DNA from: Clostridiales bacterium UBA6386
GTDB taxonomy: Bacteria > Bacillota > Clostridia > Oscillospirales > Oscillospiraceae
Assembly: GCA_002437585.1 (NCBI GenBank)
Contig: DJQM01000064.1
Location: 1-58,474 of the forward strand
Length of the DNA stretch: 58,474 nt
Direction of reading: 5' to 3'
Shown: piece by piece, positions 25,280-33,011 of the stretch
Position numbering within the stretch: position 1 is the stretch's first letter
Layout of the letters: every line of letters begins with the position of its first letter
Notes under the pieces: model-generated
Database searches by the model: none
The model's input: only the letters and a program-made list of their open reading frames with translations
Told to the model about the DNA's origin: nothing
Translations under genes and position numbers: made by a program

Positions 25280-26746
25280 TCAGTCCCGCTTGAAGATATC
25301 CCGGGTATAGACCTTCTCCTTCACGTCGTCCAGGCAGCTGTCGTACCGGTTGGCCAGGATACAGCCGGAGAGCCGCTTGAACTTGGCTAGGTCGTTGACC
25401 ACCCGGGAGCCGAAGAAGGTCTCCCCGTCCGGAAGGGTGGGCTCGTAGATGATGACGGTCGCCCCCTTGGCCTTGATCCGCTTCATGACCCCCTGGATGG
25501 CGGACTGGCGGAAATTGTCAGAATTTGCCTTCATGGTCAGCCGGTACACGCCTACCACGGTCTCCTTCTCCTTTTTGGCACTCCAGGCATCGTTGGCTTC
25601 GTACCCGCCGGCAATCTCCAGCACCTGTTCGGCGATGAAATCCTTCCGGGTGCGGTTTGACTCCACAATGGCACTCATCATGTTCTGGGGCACATTTTCA
25701 AAGTTGGCAAGCAATTGCTTGGTGTCCTTGGGCAGGCAGTAGCCGCCGTAGCCGAAGGAGGGGTTATTATAGTGGCTGCCGATACGAGGATCCAGGCATA
25801 CGCCGTCGATGATGTCCTTGGTACACAGCCCCTTGGCCAGGGCGTAGGTGTCCAGCTCGTTGAAATAGCTCACCCGCAGAGCAAGATAGGTGTTGGCAAA
25901 CAGCTTCACCGCCTCGGCCTCGGTAAAGCCCATGAACAGGGTGGGGATATTCTCCTTGATGGCTCCCTGCTGCAAAAGAGAGGCGAAGACTTCCGCCTCT
26001 TTCCGGGTGCCCGCATCGCAGGAGACAATGATCCGGCTGGGGTACAGATTATCGTACAGAGCCTTGGATTCCCGGAGAAACTCCGGGCTGAACAGGATCC
26101 GGTCGGTGTGGTACTTCTTCCGGACGGAGACGGTGTAGCCCACGGGAATGGTGGACTTGATGACCATAACGGCCTTGGGATTCACTTTGCGTACCAGCTC
26201 AATGACCGCTTCCACCGCGGAGGTATCGAAGTAATTTTTCTTGCTGTCGTAGTTGGTGGGGGCGGCGATGACCACGAAGTCCGCGTCCCGGTAGGCACTC
26301 TCGCCGTCCAGGGTGGCGGTCAGGTCAAGCTCCTTTTCCGCCAGGTACTTTTCGATGTACTCGTCCTGAATGGGAGACTTGCGCCGGTTGATGAGTTCCA
26401 CCTTCTCCGGGAGAATGTCCACGGCGGTGACGTGGTTGTGCTGGGCGAGCAGGGTGGCGATAGACAGACCCACATAGCCCGTTCCGGCCACGGCCACGCG
26501 GTATCGCCTTGCGGGGGCGGCCTTTGGCCTGGGCTCTTCCTGATAGAGATCCGGTATTTCAAATTCCAGCACCTGCGCCAGAGCCTCCAGCTGATCGAGG
26601 GAGGGCTTGTAGGTTTCGTTTTCCAGTCTGCCCAGCATGGAGCGGTTGATGCCGGTGAGCTCCGACAGCTGAGCCTGGGTCAGGTGCTTTTCCTTGCGCC
26701 GGGCGCGGACGGTTTCCGCCAGAAGAGCGGGGGAAAGCTTTTTCAT
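25280..26746 (-). CDS. UDP-glucose/nucleotide-sugar 6-dehydrogenase with an N-terminal HTH domain
   Basis: A 488-aa fusion. Residues 8-65 form an XRE-type helix-turn-helix (LTQAQLSELTGINRSMLGRL, then PSLDQLEALAQVLE). From residue 83 a complete nucleotide-sugar dehydrogenase follows: VAVAGTGYVGLSIATLL for NAD, Lys281 in EAVKLFANTYLA, the catalytic Cys337 in GYGGYCLPKDTKQ, and a C-terminal sugar-nucleotide domain. It oxidises UDP-glucose, or a related UDP-hexose, to the uronate for polysaccharide. The HTH fusion is unusual and suggests the enzyme also binds DNA. AGGAGG is present before the ATG. Confidence 0.9.
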   Translation of the reverse strand: MKKLSPALLAETVRARRKEKHLTQAQLSELTGINRSMLGRLENETYKPSLDQLEALAQVLEFEIPDLYQEEPRPKAAPARRYRVAVAGTGYVGLSIATLLAQHNHVTAVDILPEKVELINRRKSPIQDEYIEKYLAEKELDLTATLDGESAYRDADFVVIAAPTNYDSKKNYFDTSAVEAVIELVRKVNPKAVMVIKSTIPVGYTVSVRKKYHTDRILFSPEFLRESKALYDNLYPSRIIVSCDAGTRKEAEVFASLLQQGAIKENIPTLFMGFTEAEAVKLFANTYLALRVSYFNELDTYALAKGLCTKDIIDGVCLDPRIGSHYNNPSFGYGGYCLPKDTKQLLANFENVPQNMMSAIVESNRTRKDFIAEQVLEIAGGYEANDAWSAKKEKETVVGVYRLTMKANSDNFRQSAIQGVMKRIKAKGATVIIYEPTLPDGETFFGSRVVNDLAKFKRLSGCILANRYDSCLDDVKEKVYTRDIFKRD

Positions 26747-26767
26747 GTGTTACCTCCTGAAAATGAT

Positions 26768-26804
26768 ATTATAAGCGGAATTAAAAGCGAAAATGGAATT
26801 AAAA
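26768..26804 (-). promoter_or_regulatory. Promoter region of the HTH-dehydrogenase with direct repeats
   Basis: Minus-strand TATAAT at 26768-26773, but a poor -35. The decamer GGAATTAAAA occurs twice (26777-26786 and 26795-26804), 18 bases apart, over the spacer and -35. Paired sites on the same helix face near a promoter suit an XRE-type regulator, perhaps the HTH of the gene's own product. The remainder of 26747-27135 is AT-rich without other signals apart from the rightward promoter at 27027. Confidence 0.5.
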
Positions 26805-27026
26805 CTTCGCATATCTTAGCATATATCTGGAACAGATGCAATAGGATCAAATAAATTCTGTTTATAGCGGCATTTTATGCAGACAACCCGGAAAACGCAG
26901 GAAACCGCCTGAAGGCCAGCCTGGAATCTGGCACAAATGCCGGAAAAAGTTATGGGTAAAGATGCACATTTTTCCGGGGAAAAGCAGGGGCTATCAAATA
27001 TTTTTTACTAATATTTCAGTTAGGTG

Positions 27027-27054
27027 TTGATTTTCTGAAAAGATATGGTATGAT
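27027..27054 (+). promoter_or_regulatory. Promoter of the SGNH/Wzz/kinase operon
   Basis: TTGATT (27027-27032), 16 bases, TATGAT (27049-27054) with an upstream TG giving an extended -10. It lies 81 bases before the chosen start. Confidence 0.7.
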
Positions 27055-27135
27055 AACACAGTATGAGACGGTAGGCATGGTGTGCCCTTTGAAAAATTAC
27101 ACATCATTCCGAAAAACGACGGAGAGTATAGACAT

Positions 27136-28419
27136 ATGTGGGAAAACGAAACCAAGAAAGCCTGGATACGCAATGTTGTGATTTTCGTGGTACTGGTGGT
27201 TGCGGCAGCGGCGTTACTGGTGACCATGCTCCAGGTGAAAAAGCAGATCGACGCCGAGGATGAGCTGCTGGAATCCAAGAGCTCCAGCCAGCAGCAGGAG
27301 CTGAGCGAGGTGCGCCAGGAAAATCTGGACGTGATCCAGCAGGGCTATGACACAGACATGCAGACCGCTCAGCAATATCTGCCCGGCATCGTCTGCTGGG
27401 GTGACAGCCTGACCGCCGGTTCCTCCGGCAATGTGTCCTACCCGGTGATTCTGCAGAAGTACATCAATATTTATCTGTGCGACGTGTACGACTTCCGTTC
27501 CACGGTGACCAATCCCCAGGATTACGATTCCCGGGTGGACTGGGATGACTATACCCTGACCGTTCCCGTGGTGAATATGGGCGCGGGCATGGAGGACAGT
27601 GCCACGGTGCTGGGCCGCAGCGGCGTAAGGCCTTACATTGTGTCCAAGGCCTTTACCATCCCGGCAACCTGTGAGGCGGTGAGCCTGAGCATCAGCTCTG
27701 TGGACAAGAAGCAGGTCAATCCCCTGACCGCCGGAAACGCCGGACTGAACCCGGTGACCATCTGCGGTGTTCAGGGCACCCTGAGCCTGGTTTCCCAGTC
27801 CTACGGCCAGTACACCTATGACTTCACCCGGCTGGAGCCGGGCAGCGAGGTGGAGGTGGAGGCCGGCACGCAGGTCATCGCTGCTTGCACCGACGAATAC
27901 CGGAACTACATCCATGTGGTCTGGCTGGGCACCTACGGGGAGTATACCAGTGCTTCTCAGCTGGTGGAGGACACCAAGACCCTGCTTGCCCGGCAGAACG
28001 TCAACCCGGATCGCTATCTGGTGCTGGGCCCCTGCACCCTGCGGGGCTCCTGGACCAATGCGGACAGCACCACCATGGACACCCTGGATTCCGCCATGCT
28101 CCAGGCCTTCGGCAGTCACTATATCAACGTGCGCAAGTACCTGATGGTGGACGGCGCGACGGACGCCAGGCTTTCTCTCAGCCAGGAGGACAAGCAGCTG
28201 ATCCAGCAGGGCAAGGTTCCTTCCATCTTCCGCAGCAATGCCACCGGCGCGGACTTGAACGGCGCGGCTTACCGGCTCATCGGCAAGCTGGTCTACGATC
28301 GGATGGATCGGCTAGGCTACTTTGAGGAGGTTCGGCAGGAGCTGGGTCTGGAGAAATCCACCCAGGAGCTGCTGAAGGAGGATCCGGATTACTTTACCAA
28401 GCTCATCAACGCCAACTGA
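27136..28419 (+). CDS. Membrane-anchored SGNH-hydrolase-like protein of the polysaccharide cluster
   Basis: A 427-aa protein with a short cytoplasmic tail, one membrane helix (about 12-34), a coiled-coil stalk rich in Gln/Glu, then an extracellular domain with the GDS block VCWGDSLTAGSSGN. A large insertion separates this from later blocks, and the C-terminal region holds a GAAYRLIGKLVYDRM helix. An SGNH esterase or acyltransferase acting on polysaccharide is likely, but a canonical DXXH was not located. I chose the ATG at 27136 because GGAGAG precedes it; another lies 18 codons upstream. Confidence 0.7.
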   Translation: MWENETKKAWIRNVVIFVVLVVAAAALLVTMLQVKKQIDAEDELLESKSSSQQQELSEVRQENLDVIQQGYDTDMQTAQQYLPGIVCWGDSLTAGSSGNVSYPVILQKYINIYLCDVYDFRSTVTNPQDYDSRVDWDDYTLTVPVVNMGAGMEDSATVLGRSGVRPYIVSKAFTIPATCEAVSLSISSVDKKQVNPLTAGNAGLNPVTICGVQGTLSLVSQSYGQYTYDFTRLEPGSEVEVEAGTQVIAACTDEYRNYIHVVWLGTYGEYTSASQLVEDTKTLLARQNVNPDRYLVLGPCTLRGSWTNADSTTMDTLDSAMLQAFGSHYINVRKYLMVDGATDARLSLSQEDKQLIQQGKVPSIFRSNATGADLNGAAYRLIGKLVYDRMDRLGYFEEVRQELGLEKSTQELLKEDPDYFTKLINAN

Positions 28420-28445
28420 CACCCGGGAAAGAAAGAGGATTTACT

Positions 28446-29252
28446 ATGCAGTATACGGAAGAAGATACCATTGACCTTCTGGAGCTTGCCAAGGCGATCT
28501 GGAAGAACATCCTGATCATCGCGCTGGTCGCCGTGCTGCTTGGCTCCGCGGCCTTCGGCGTTTCCGCCTTCCTGATCGAGCCTACCTATCAGGCCATGGC
28601 CTCCATGTACGTCAACAACAGCTCCTTCAGCCTGGGGCAGACCAGCTTCTCCATTTCCACCTCCGAGCTGTCCGCCTCCAATTCTCTGGTCAGCGTGTAC
28701 ATCTACATTCTGGAATCCAGAACCACCATGGAGGACGTGATCAAGGAGGCAGGGCTGAGCTACACTCCCACGGAGCTGGGAGAAATGGTGGAGGCCGAGG
28801 GCGTGAGCAACACCGGCGCCTTTGAGATCACCGTCACCAGCACCGACCCTGCCGAGGCGGAGCTGATCGCCAATACGATTGCCAAGCTACTGCCTGACCG
28901 GATCGCGGAGATCGTGGACGGCAGCTCCGTGCGCATCGTGGACTACGCCATCATTCCCGCCCACCGTTCCGGGCCGAGTCTTGTGAAGAACACCGCCATG
29001 GGCATTCTGGCAGGCGGCTTCCTGGCGGCGGCAGTGGTGGTGGTGAACTTCCTGTTCAACGATAAGTCCAGGGAAATGATCCGGTGCGCCGACGACCTGC
29101 GGGAGATGTACCCGGATGTGCAGGTTCTGAGCATGATCCCGGATATGCGCCAGTCCGAGAAGAAGAACGGCTACTATTCCGACTATTACTACGCGCCTGC
29201 GAAGAGCAAGCAGAAGGGAGGCGCAGACAATGGCAGAAAGCAAGGTGCTTAA
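28446..29252 (+). CDS. Wzz/CapA-like chain-length determinant (tyrosine kinase modulator)
   Basis: A 268-aa protein with two membrane helices (about 22-42 and 180-200) flanking an extracytoplasmic domain, the topology of CpsC/YveK proteins. The start DTIDLLELAKAIWKNILIIA and the inter-helix EPTYQAMASMYVNN fit the Wzz family. It controls polysaccharide chain length and activates the cognate BY-kinase encoded next, whose gene overlaps its 3' end by 23 bases. Confidence 0.9.
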   Translation: MQYTEEDTIDLLELAKAIWKNILIIALVAVLLGSAAFGVSAFLIEPTYQAMASMYVNNSSFSLGQTSFSISTSELSASNSLVSVYIYILESRTTMEDVIKEAGLSYTPTELGEMVEAEGVSNTGAFEITVTSTDPAEAELIANTIAKLLPDRIAEIVDGSSVRIVDYAIIPAHRSGPSLVKNTAMGILAGGFLAAAVVVVNFLFNDKSREMIRCADDLREMYPDVQVLSMIPDMRQSEKKNGYYSDYYYAPAKSKQKGGADNGRKQGA

Positions 29253-29997
29253 CACCCCCTCCGGGGCAAAGAAGGATCCCCGCCGTACCGGCAAGGTCTG
29301 CGAATTTTTGACCTATTCCGGCCGGGAGGCCTTCAAGCGTCTGCGTACCAATGTCCTGATCGGCCTGGGAGAGAAAACCGATAAGAAGGGTCAGATCATC
29401 GGCATCACCAGTGCCCAGCCCTCCGAGGGCAAGAGCACCGTGTCCGTGAATCTGGCCTACAGCCTGGCGGAGCTGGGCAAAACCGTTCTGCTCATTGACA
29501 GCGACATGCGCCGTCCCGCCATCCACGACATTGTGGGTGCCAGTCTGGCTCCGGGCCTTTCGGAGGTGCTGGCTGGGGGGACTGCCCTGAATGATACGGT
29601 GGTTCGCTATAACAGCTCCGCGGATAAGACCTTTTTCGACCTGATCCCCGGCGGCACGATCCCCGAAGACCCGGTGGAAAAGCTGAACTCCGGCCGGTAT
29701 CAGAAGCTGCTGGAGGCCGCCGCCAACGCCTTTGACTATGTGGTGGTGGATCTGCCCCCGGTAAACGCGGTGGTGGACGCGGTGAACGTATCCAAGTATG
29801 TGGACGGGATGCTGGTGGTTCTCCGGGAGGGTCATTGCCCCCGGTATGTGCTGGAGGAGTGTATGGAGCAGCTGCACTACGCCAATGCCCATGTGCTGGG
29901 CTTCGTGCTGAACGGCTGTGTCGAGGGCGCGTCCAAGCACTATCAGTACAGCAGCCGCTATGGCTACGGCTACCGGTACGAGCAGAAACAAAAATAA
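29230..29997 (+). CDS. BY-type tyrosine kinase (CpsD/CapB/YwqD-like)
   Basis: A 255-aa cytoplasmic P-loop kinase. Walker A is SAQPSEGKSTVSVNLA, Walker A' is VLLIDSDMRRP, and Walker B is YVVVDLPPV. The C-terminus carries a tyrosine cluster (YQYSSRYGYGYRYEQ) that is the autophosphorylation tail. With the Wzz-like partner it regulates polysaccharide synthesis; the cognate phosphatase is at 30936. Confidence 0.95.
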   Translation: MAESKVLNTPSGAKKDPRRTGKVCEFLTYSGREAFKRLRTNVLIGLGEKTDKKGQIIGITSAQPSEGKSTVSVNLAYSLAELGKTVLLIDSDMRRPAIHDIVGASLAPGLSEVLAGGTALNDTVVRYNSSADKTFFDLIPGGTIPEDPVEKLNSGRYQKLLEAAANAFDYVVVDLPPVNAVVDAVNVSKYVDGMLVVLREGHCPRYVLEECMEQLHYANAHVLGFVLNGCVEGASKHYQYSSRYGYGYRYEQKQK

Positions 29998-30055
29998 TTG
30001 GCATTCCCTGCCTTCGGGCAGTCGAATACAAATCTCAGGGAAAGGAGGAATTCAT

Positions 30056-30514
30056 ATGAAGAAAGCACTTGTAATGCTTTTGGCCGTGGTGCTTGTCATC
30101 GGCATGGCGGTTCCCGCTTACGCGGTTTCCAGCCCTGTAGGTGGCAAGACCAGCTCTACGACCACTGCCGATCTTCCCAAGCTGACGGATGAGAGCAAGG
30201 GGTATGTGGAGTTTATCGCCGTTGAGGATGCCGAGAAGCTATCCAAGGAGTCTCAGGCCACCTTTGCTGAGGCTCAGACCAAGCTGAAGGATGCCGCTCC
30301 CACCGGCATGAAGACCCAGTATTTCTGCTGGTGCCACATTGTGGGCAAGGAAAGCCCTGTAGATGTGGCCGTGGAGATCAAGGGGATCACCGAGCTGGTT
30401 GTGAAGCAGTATCTGGACGGCAAGTGGGTGGAGCTGAAGTCTGCCATCAACGCGGACGGCACTGCCACCATCAACGGCCTGGTAGAAGGCCCTGTGGCGA
30501 TCTTCACCAAGTAA
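30056..30514 (+). CDS. Small secreted protein of unknown function, 152 aa
   Basis: It has a classical signal peptide ending AVPAYA, with cleavage expected near residue 24, a Ser/Thr-rich linker, then a ~110-residue domain with a CWC motif (YFCWCHIVG) and a beta-rich C-terminus (VDVAVEIKGITEL, KWVELKSAINADG). I do not recognise the family. AGGAGG is well placed. It lies between the kinase and phosphatase genes and behind a small CTGCC-TTCG-GGCAG hairpin (30008-30021), so it may be expressed separately and act at the surface with the polysaccharide. Confidence 0.75.
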   Translation: MKKALVMLLAVVLVIGMAVPAYAVSSPVGGKTSSTTTADLPKLTDESKGYVEFIAVEDAEKLSKESQATFAEAQTKLKDAAPTGMKTQYFCWCHIVGKESPVDVAVEIKGITELVVKQYLDGKWVELKSAINADGTATINGLVEGPVAIFTK

Positions 30515-30531
30515 TTTCCTTTCTGTGGCGG

Positions 30532-30557
30532 CGAGCCAGTCCTTCGGGACTGGCTCG
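30532..30557 (+). terminator. UUCG-loop hairpin after the secreted protein gene
   Basis: An 11-bp stem (30532-30542/30547-30557) closes on a C-UUCG-G tetraloop. The following T-tract is short (TTTGC), so termination may be partial. Confidence 0.65.
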
Positions 30558-30570
30558 TTTGCATATTTAG

Positions 30571-30731
30571 GGACGCTCTGATGAAATCGGCAAGCGCTGA
30601 CGGCGAGAGGCTTTGTTTCCAGGCAAGGTTCTAAAAACGGAGGAATACTGTATGTATTTCCCGTTTTTAGAACCGCAGTCTGGGAGCAAAAGATCCGTCG
30701 TTCGGCCGCAGACGATTTATTCAGAGTTTCC
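30571..30731 (-). repeat. 161-bp structured repeat, full copy 1 (reverse orientation)
   Basis: Read on the minus strand it starts GGAAACTCTGAATAAATCG and ends CATCAGAGCGTCC, and aligns over its whole length with 44532-44692 and 55686-55845. The central hairpin GGTTCTAAAAACGG/CCGTTTTTAGAACC is perfect. It separates the secreted-protein gene from the phosphatase/LCP genes. Confidence 0.85.
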
Positions 30732-30755
30732 TTAGAAAGACCGAAGGATACGCTT

Positions 30756-30792
30756 GTCATCGCGAACCAGCGCACGCTGGTGTGGCAATCCG
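30756..30792 (+). repeat. REP-like palindrome, copy 2
   Basis: GTCATCGCGAACCAGCGCAC then GCTGGTGTGGCAATCCG; same family as 25204 and 32683. It lies directly downstream of the 161-bp element. Confidence 0.85.
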
Positions 30793-30837
30793 TTTCTCCA
30801 CGCTGCGTTTAGCTTTGGTAGAAAGGCCAGCTTCCTC

Positions 30838-30866
30838 TTGCAATTGGATAATTTCTGTGATATGCT
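30838..30866 (+). promoter_or_regulatory. Promoter of the phosphatase/LCP genes
   Basis: TTGCAA (30838-30843), 17 bases, TATGCT (30861-30866), 69 bases before the phosphatase ATG. It allows expression independent of the kinase operon. Confidence 0.6.
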
Positions 30867-30935
30867 GTCACTGATAATTTCTGCGCCACGGTAACGTACC
30901 GCGCGCTGACCCGAATTGCGGAAAGGAGGTTCTCT

Positions 30936-31652
30936 ATGATCGATTTTCACAGCCATGTGCTGCCCCGGATGGATGACGGCCCCAGGAGCCTCCGGGAAAG
31001 CCTGGAAATGCTGAACCAGTGCTTTCAGCAGGGGGTGGACGCGGTGGTGAGCACCTCTCATTTTTACGCCTATCAGGACGATCCCAAGGCTTTTCTCCTG
31101 CGCCGGGGACGGCGGCTGCAGGCGCTTCGGGAGGCGATGCTTTGCAGCACAGAGGTTTACCCCCGGATCATCCCCGGGGCGGAGGTGCTGTATTTCCCCG
31201 GCATCAGCCAGGCTCAGGAGGTGGCGGAGCTGTCCATCGCCGGACGGGTCATTCTGATCGAGCCGCCTATGGCTCCCTGGTCGGACGATATGCTCGATGA
31301 GATCGTCAGCCTGGGGGAGAATTTCAGACGAAAGCCGGTCATTGCCCATGTGGATCGATACATGAAAATGCTGGGCGACAACGGTCTCATTGACCGGGTG
31401 CTGGAGCGGGAGCTGCTGGTGCAGGTCAACGGCAGCTATTTCCTGGATAAAAAGCGGGAAAAGGCCGCCATCCGGAATCTGAAGAAAGGAAAAATCCATC
31501 TGATTGGCTCGGATTGCCACAACCTATTCGATCGTGCCCCCAATCTGGGTCTGGTGCGCCGGGTGGTTCGGGCGGCGGGGGCTGAGGCGGAATTTCGAGT
31601 TCTCCAGGAAAACGCCGCCGGGCTTCTGGAGCTGGAAGGAGAGTTGGTATGA
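30936..31652 (+). CDS. PHP-type tyrosine phosphatase (CpsB/YwqE-like)
   Basis: A 238-aa metal-dependent phosphatase of the PHP superfamily. It starts MIDFHSHVLPRMDDGPRS (the His-X-His and Asp ligands), has STSHFYA, PVIAHVDRY and the late GSDCHNL metal motif. It dephosphorylates the BY-kinase tail. It overlaps the LCP gene by four bases. The usual order Wzz-kinase-phosphatase is interrupted here by the secreted-protein gene and repeats. Confidence 0.93.
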   Translation: MIDFHSHVLPRMDDGPRSLRESLEMLNQCFQQGVDAVVSTSHFYAYQDDPKAFLLRRGRRLQALREAMLCSTEVYPRIIPGAEVLYFPGISQAQEVAELSIAGRVILIEPPMAPWSDDMLDEIVSLGENFRRKPVIAHVDRYMKMLGDNGLIDRVLERELLVQVNGSYFLDKKREKAAIRNLKKGKIHLIGSDCHNLFDRAPNLGLVRRVVRAAGAEAEFRVLQENAAGLLELEGELV

Positions 31653-32635
31653 AAAAAATCGTTTTGCTGCTGCTGTGCGCGGTTTTGCTGGGGGCTTTGC
31701 TGCTGGGCGCCCTGTTTGCCCACAAGCAGACCACGCAAACGCCCATTGAAAACGCGGGCGCGGCCGTCAATGCCGAGGTCAAGTCCAAAGCCCTGACCTA
31801 CCAGGGTCAGGAGTACCCCCTGAAAGCCCATTTGCAGACCGTGCTGCTCATCGGCACGGACACCCTGGAAAAATATGAGGAGCAGACCGAGGGAGTCAAG
31901 CGGTTCTATAACCACAACCAGGCGGATTTTCTCATGCTCCTGGCTCTCGACCGGGACGCGGGCACTGCCCAGCTGATCCAGCTGAACCGGGACACCATGA
32001 CCGACGTGCCCTGGCTGGACGTGCTGGGGGACTACGGCGGAACCGAGGTCAAGCAGCTGTGCCTGGCCTTCAACTATGGCGACGGGGGCAGGAAGAGCTG
32101 TGAAAACACCGTGGACGCGGTGTCGGGGCTGCTGTTCGACCTGCCCATTGACAATTACATTCAGATTCCCATGACTGCGGTGGGACCTCTGAATGACCTG
32201 GTTGGGGGCGTTCCCGTGACCATTGAGGAGGATCTGACGGCAGTTGACCCGGCCTTCCAGGCGGGTCAGACCCTTCGGCTTACCGGCAGTCAGGCGGAGA
32301 AGTTCGTCCGCGCCCGGATGGTGCTGGAAAACGACACGAACCTGGCTCGGATGAAGCGTCAGCGAGCCTATATGGACAGCTTCCAGGCCTGCGCCCGGGA
32401 AGCCATCAATACCGATTCGGATTTTACCATGAAGCTGCTGGAAACGCTCAGCGACTTTCTACAGTCCGATATGACCGCCCAGCAGCTGTCCGACCTTGTG
32501 ACCCAGCTGGACAACGCCGATATTTCGCCCATCCGCTATGCTGACGGCAAGCTGCTTCTGGGGGAGAAGTACTATGAGTTCTATCCTGACCAGGCCTCCC
32601 TCTGGGAGATCGTCAAGGCCGCCTGCTGTGAATAA
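31649..32635 (+). CDS. LytR-CpsA-Psr (LCP) family glycopolymer ligase
   Basis: A 328-aa protein with one N-terminal membrane helix and an extracellular LCP domain. It shows VLLIGTDTLE, ADFLMLLALDRDAG, the conserved acidic/Arg block LIQLNRDTMTDVP, and FVRARMVLENDTNLARMKRQ. LCP enzymes transfer undecaprenyl-linked glycopolymers to peptidoglycan. Following the phosphatase, it probably attaches the polymer made by this cluster. A strong terminator follows. Confidence 0.9.
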   Translation: MKKIVLLLLCAVLLGALLLGALFAHKQTTQTPIENAGAAVNAEVKSKALTYQGQEYPLKAHLQTVLLIGTDTLEKYEEQTEGVKRFYNHNQADFLMLLALDRDAGTAQLIQLNRDTMTDVPWLDVLGDYGGTEVKQLCLAFNYGDGGRKSCENTVDAVSGLLFDLPIDNYIQIPMTAVGPLNDLVGGVPVTIEEDLTAVDPAFQAGQTLRLTGSQAEKFVRARMVLENDTNLARMKRQRAYMDSFQACAREAINTDSDFTMKLLETLSDFLQSDMTAQQLSDLVTQLDNADISPIRYADGKLLLGEKYYEFYPDQASLWEIVKAACCE

Positions 32636-32640
32636 ACCAA

Positions 32641-32672
32641 GTGCGCCGCATGTTCATGCGGCGCACATTTTT
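32641..32672 (+). terminator. Terminator after the LCP gene
   Basis: GTGCGCCGCATG/CATGCGGCGCAC (32641-32666) followed by TTTTTTG. Confidence 0.85.
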
Positions 32673-32682
32673 TGAAAAATAT

Positions 32683-32970
32683 GTCATTGCGAACCAGTCC
32701 GCAGACTGGTGTGGCAATCCGTCCCCCTTGCATTCCCCTGAGAGAGTGGTGTTCCGCGCAGCGAGTTAAAATTCATCAATTGCCAGTGGCAACTGCACCA
32801 CAGTGCATGGTGCCTGAAGGGCGGATGAGGTCGCTTCCGGCCTTTACCTATTGGAAAGGTGTCTTGAAAAGGGAAAAACTCTCAGTCACTTCGTGATAGC
32901 TCCCCCAAAGTGGGAGCTGGGGAGAAACGGATTGCCACACCAGTGTTGCGACACTGGTTCGCAATGACAT
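32683..32970. repeat. Composite intergenic repeat bounded by inverted REP-like palindromes
   Basis: The left palindrome (32683-32722, GTCATTGCGAACCAGT...TGTGGCAATCCGT) and the right one (32927-32970, ACGGATTGCCACACCAGT...GGTTCGCAATGAC) are in opposite orientation. Between them lie about 200 bases with a CTCTCAGTCACTTCGTGATA...GGGAGCTGGGG segment and short inverted repeats but no gene. This fills most of 32667-33011; no promoter or RNA gene was seen in it. Confidence 0.7.
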
Positions 32971-33011
32971 TTTCTATTTCGGTGCGCCATGGGTGGGGCA
33001 CCTTTTCATAC

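Noticed and set aside
27082..27135. Earlier start for the SGNH protein
   Set aside because: The 18 extra residues have no ribosome site and the ATG at 27136 directly precedes a normal membrane-anchor topology.
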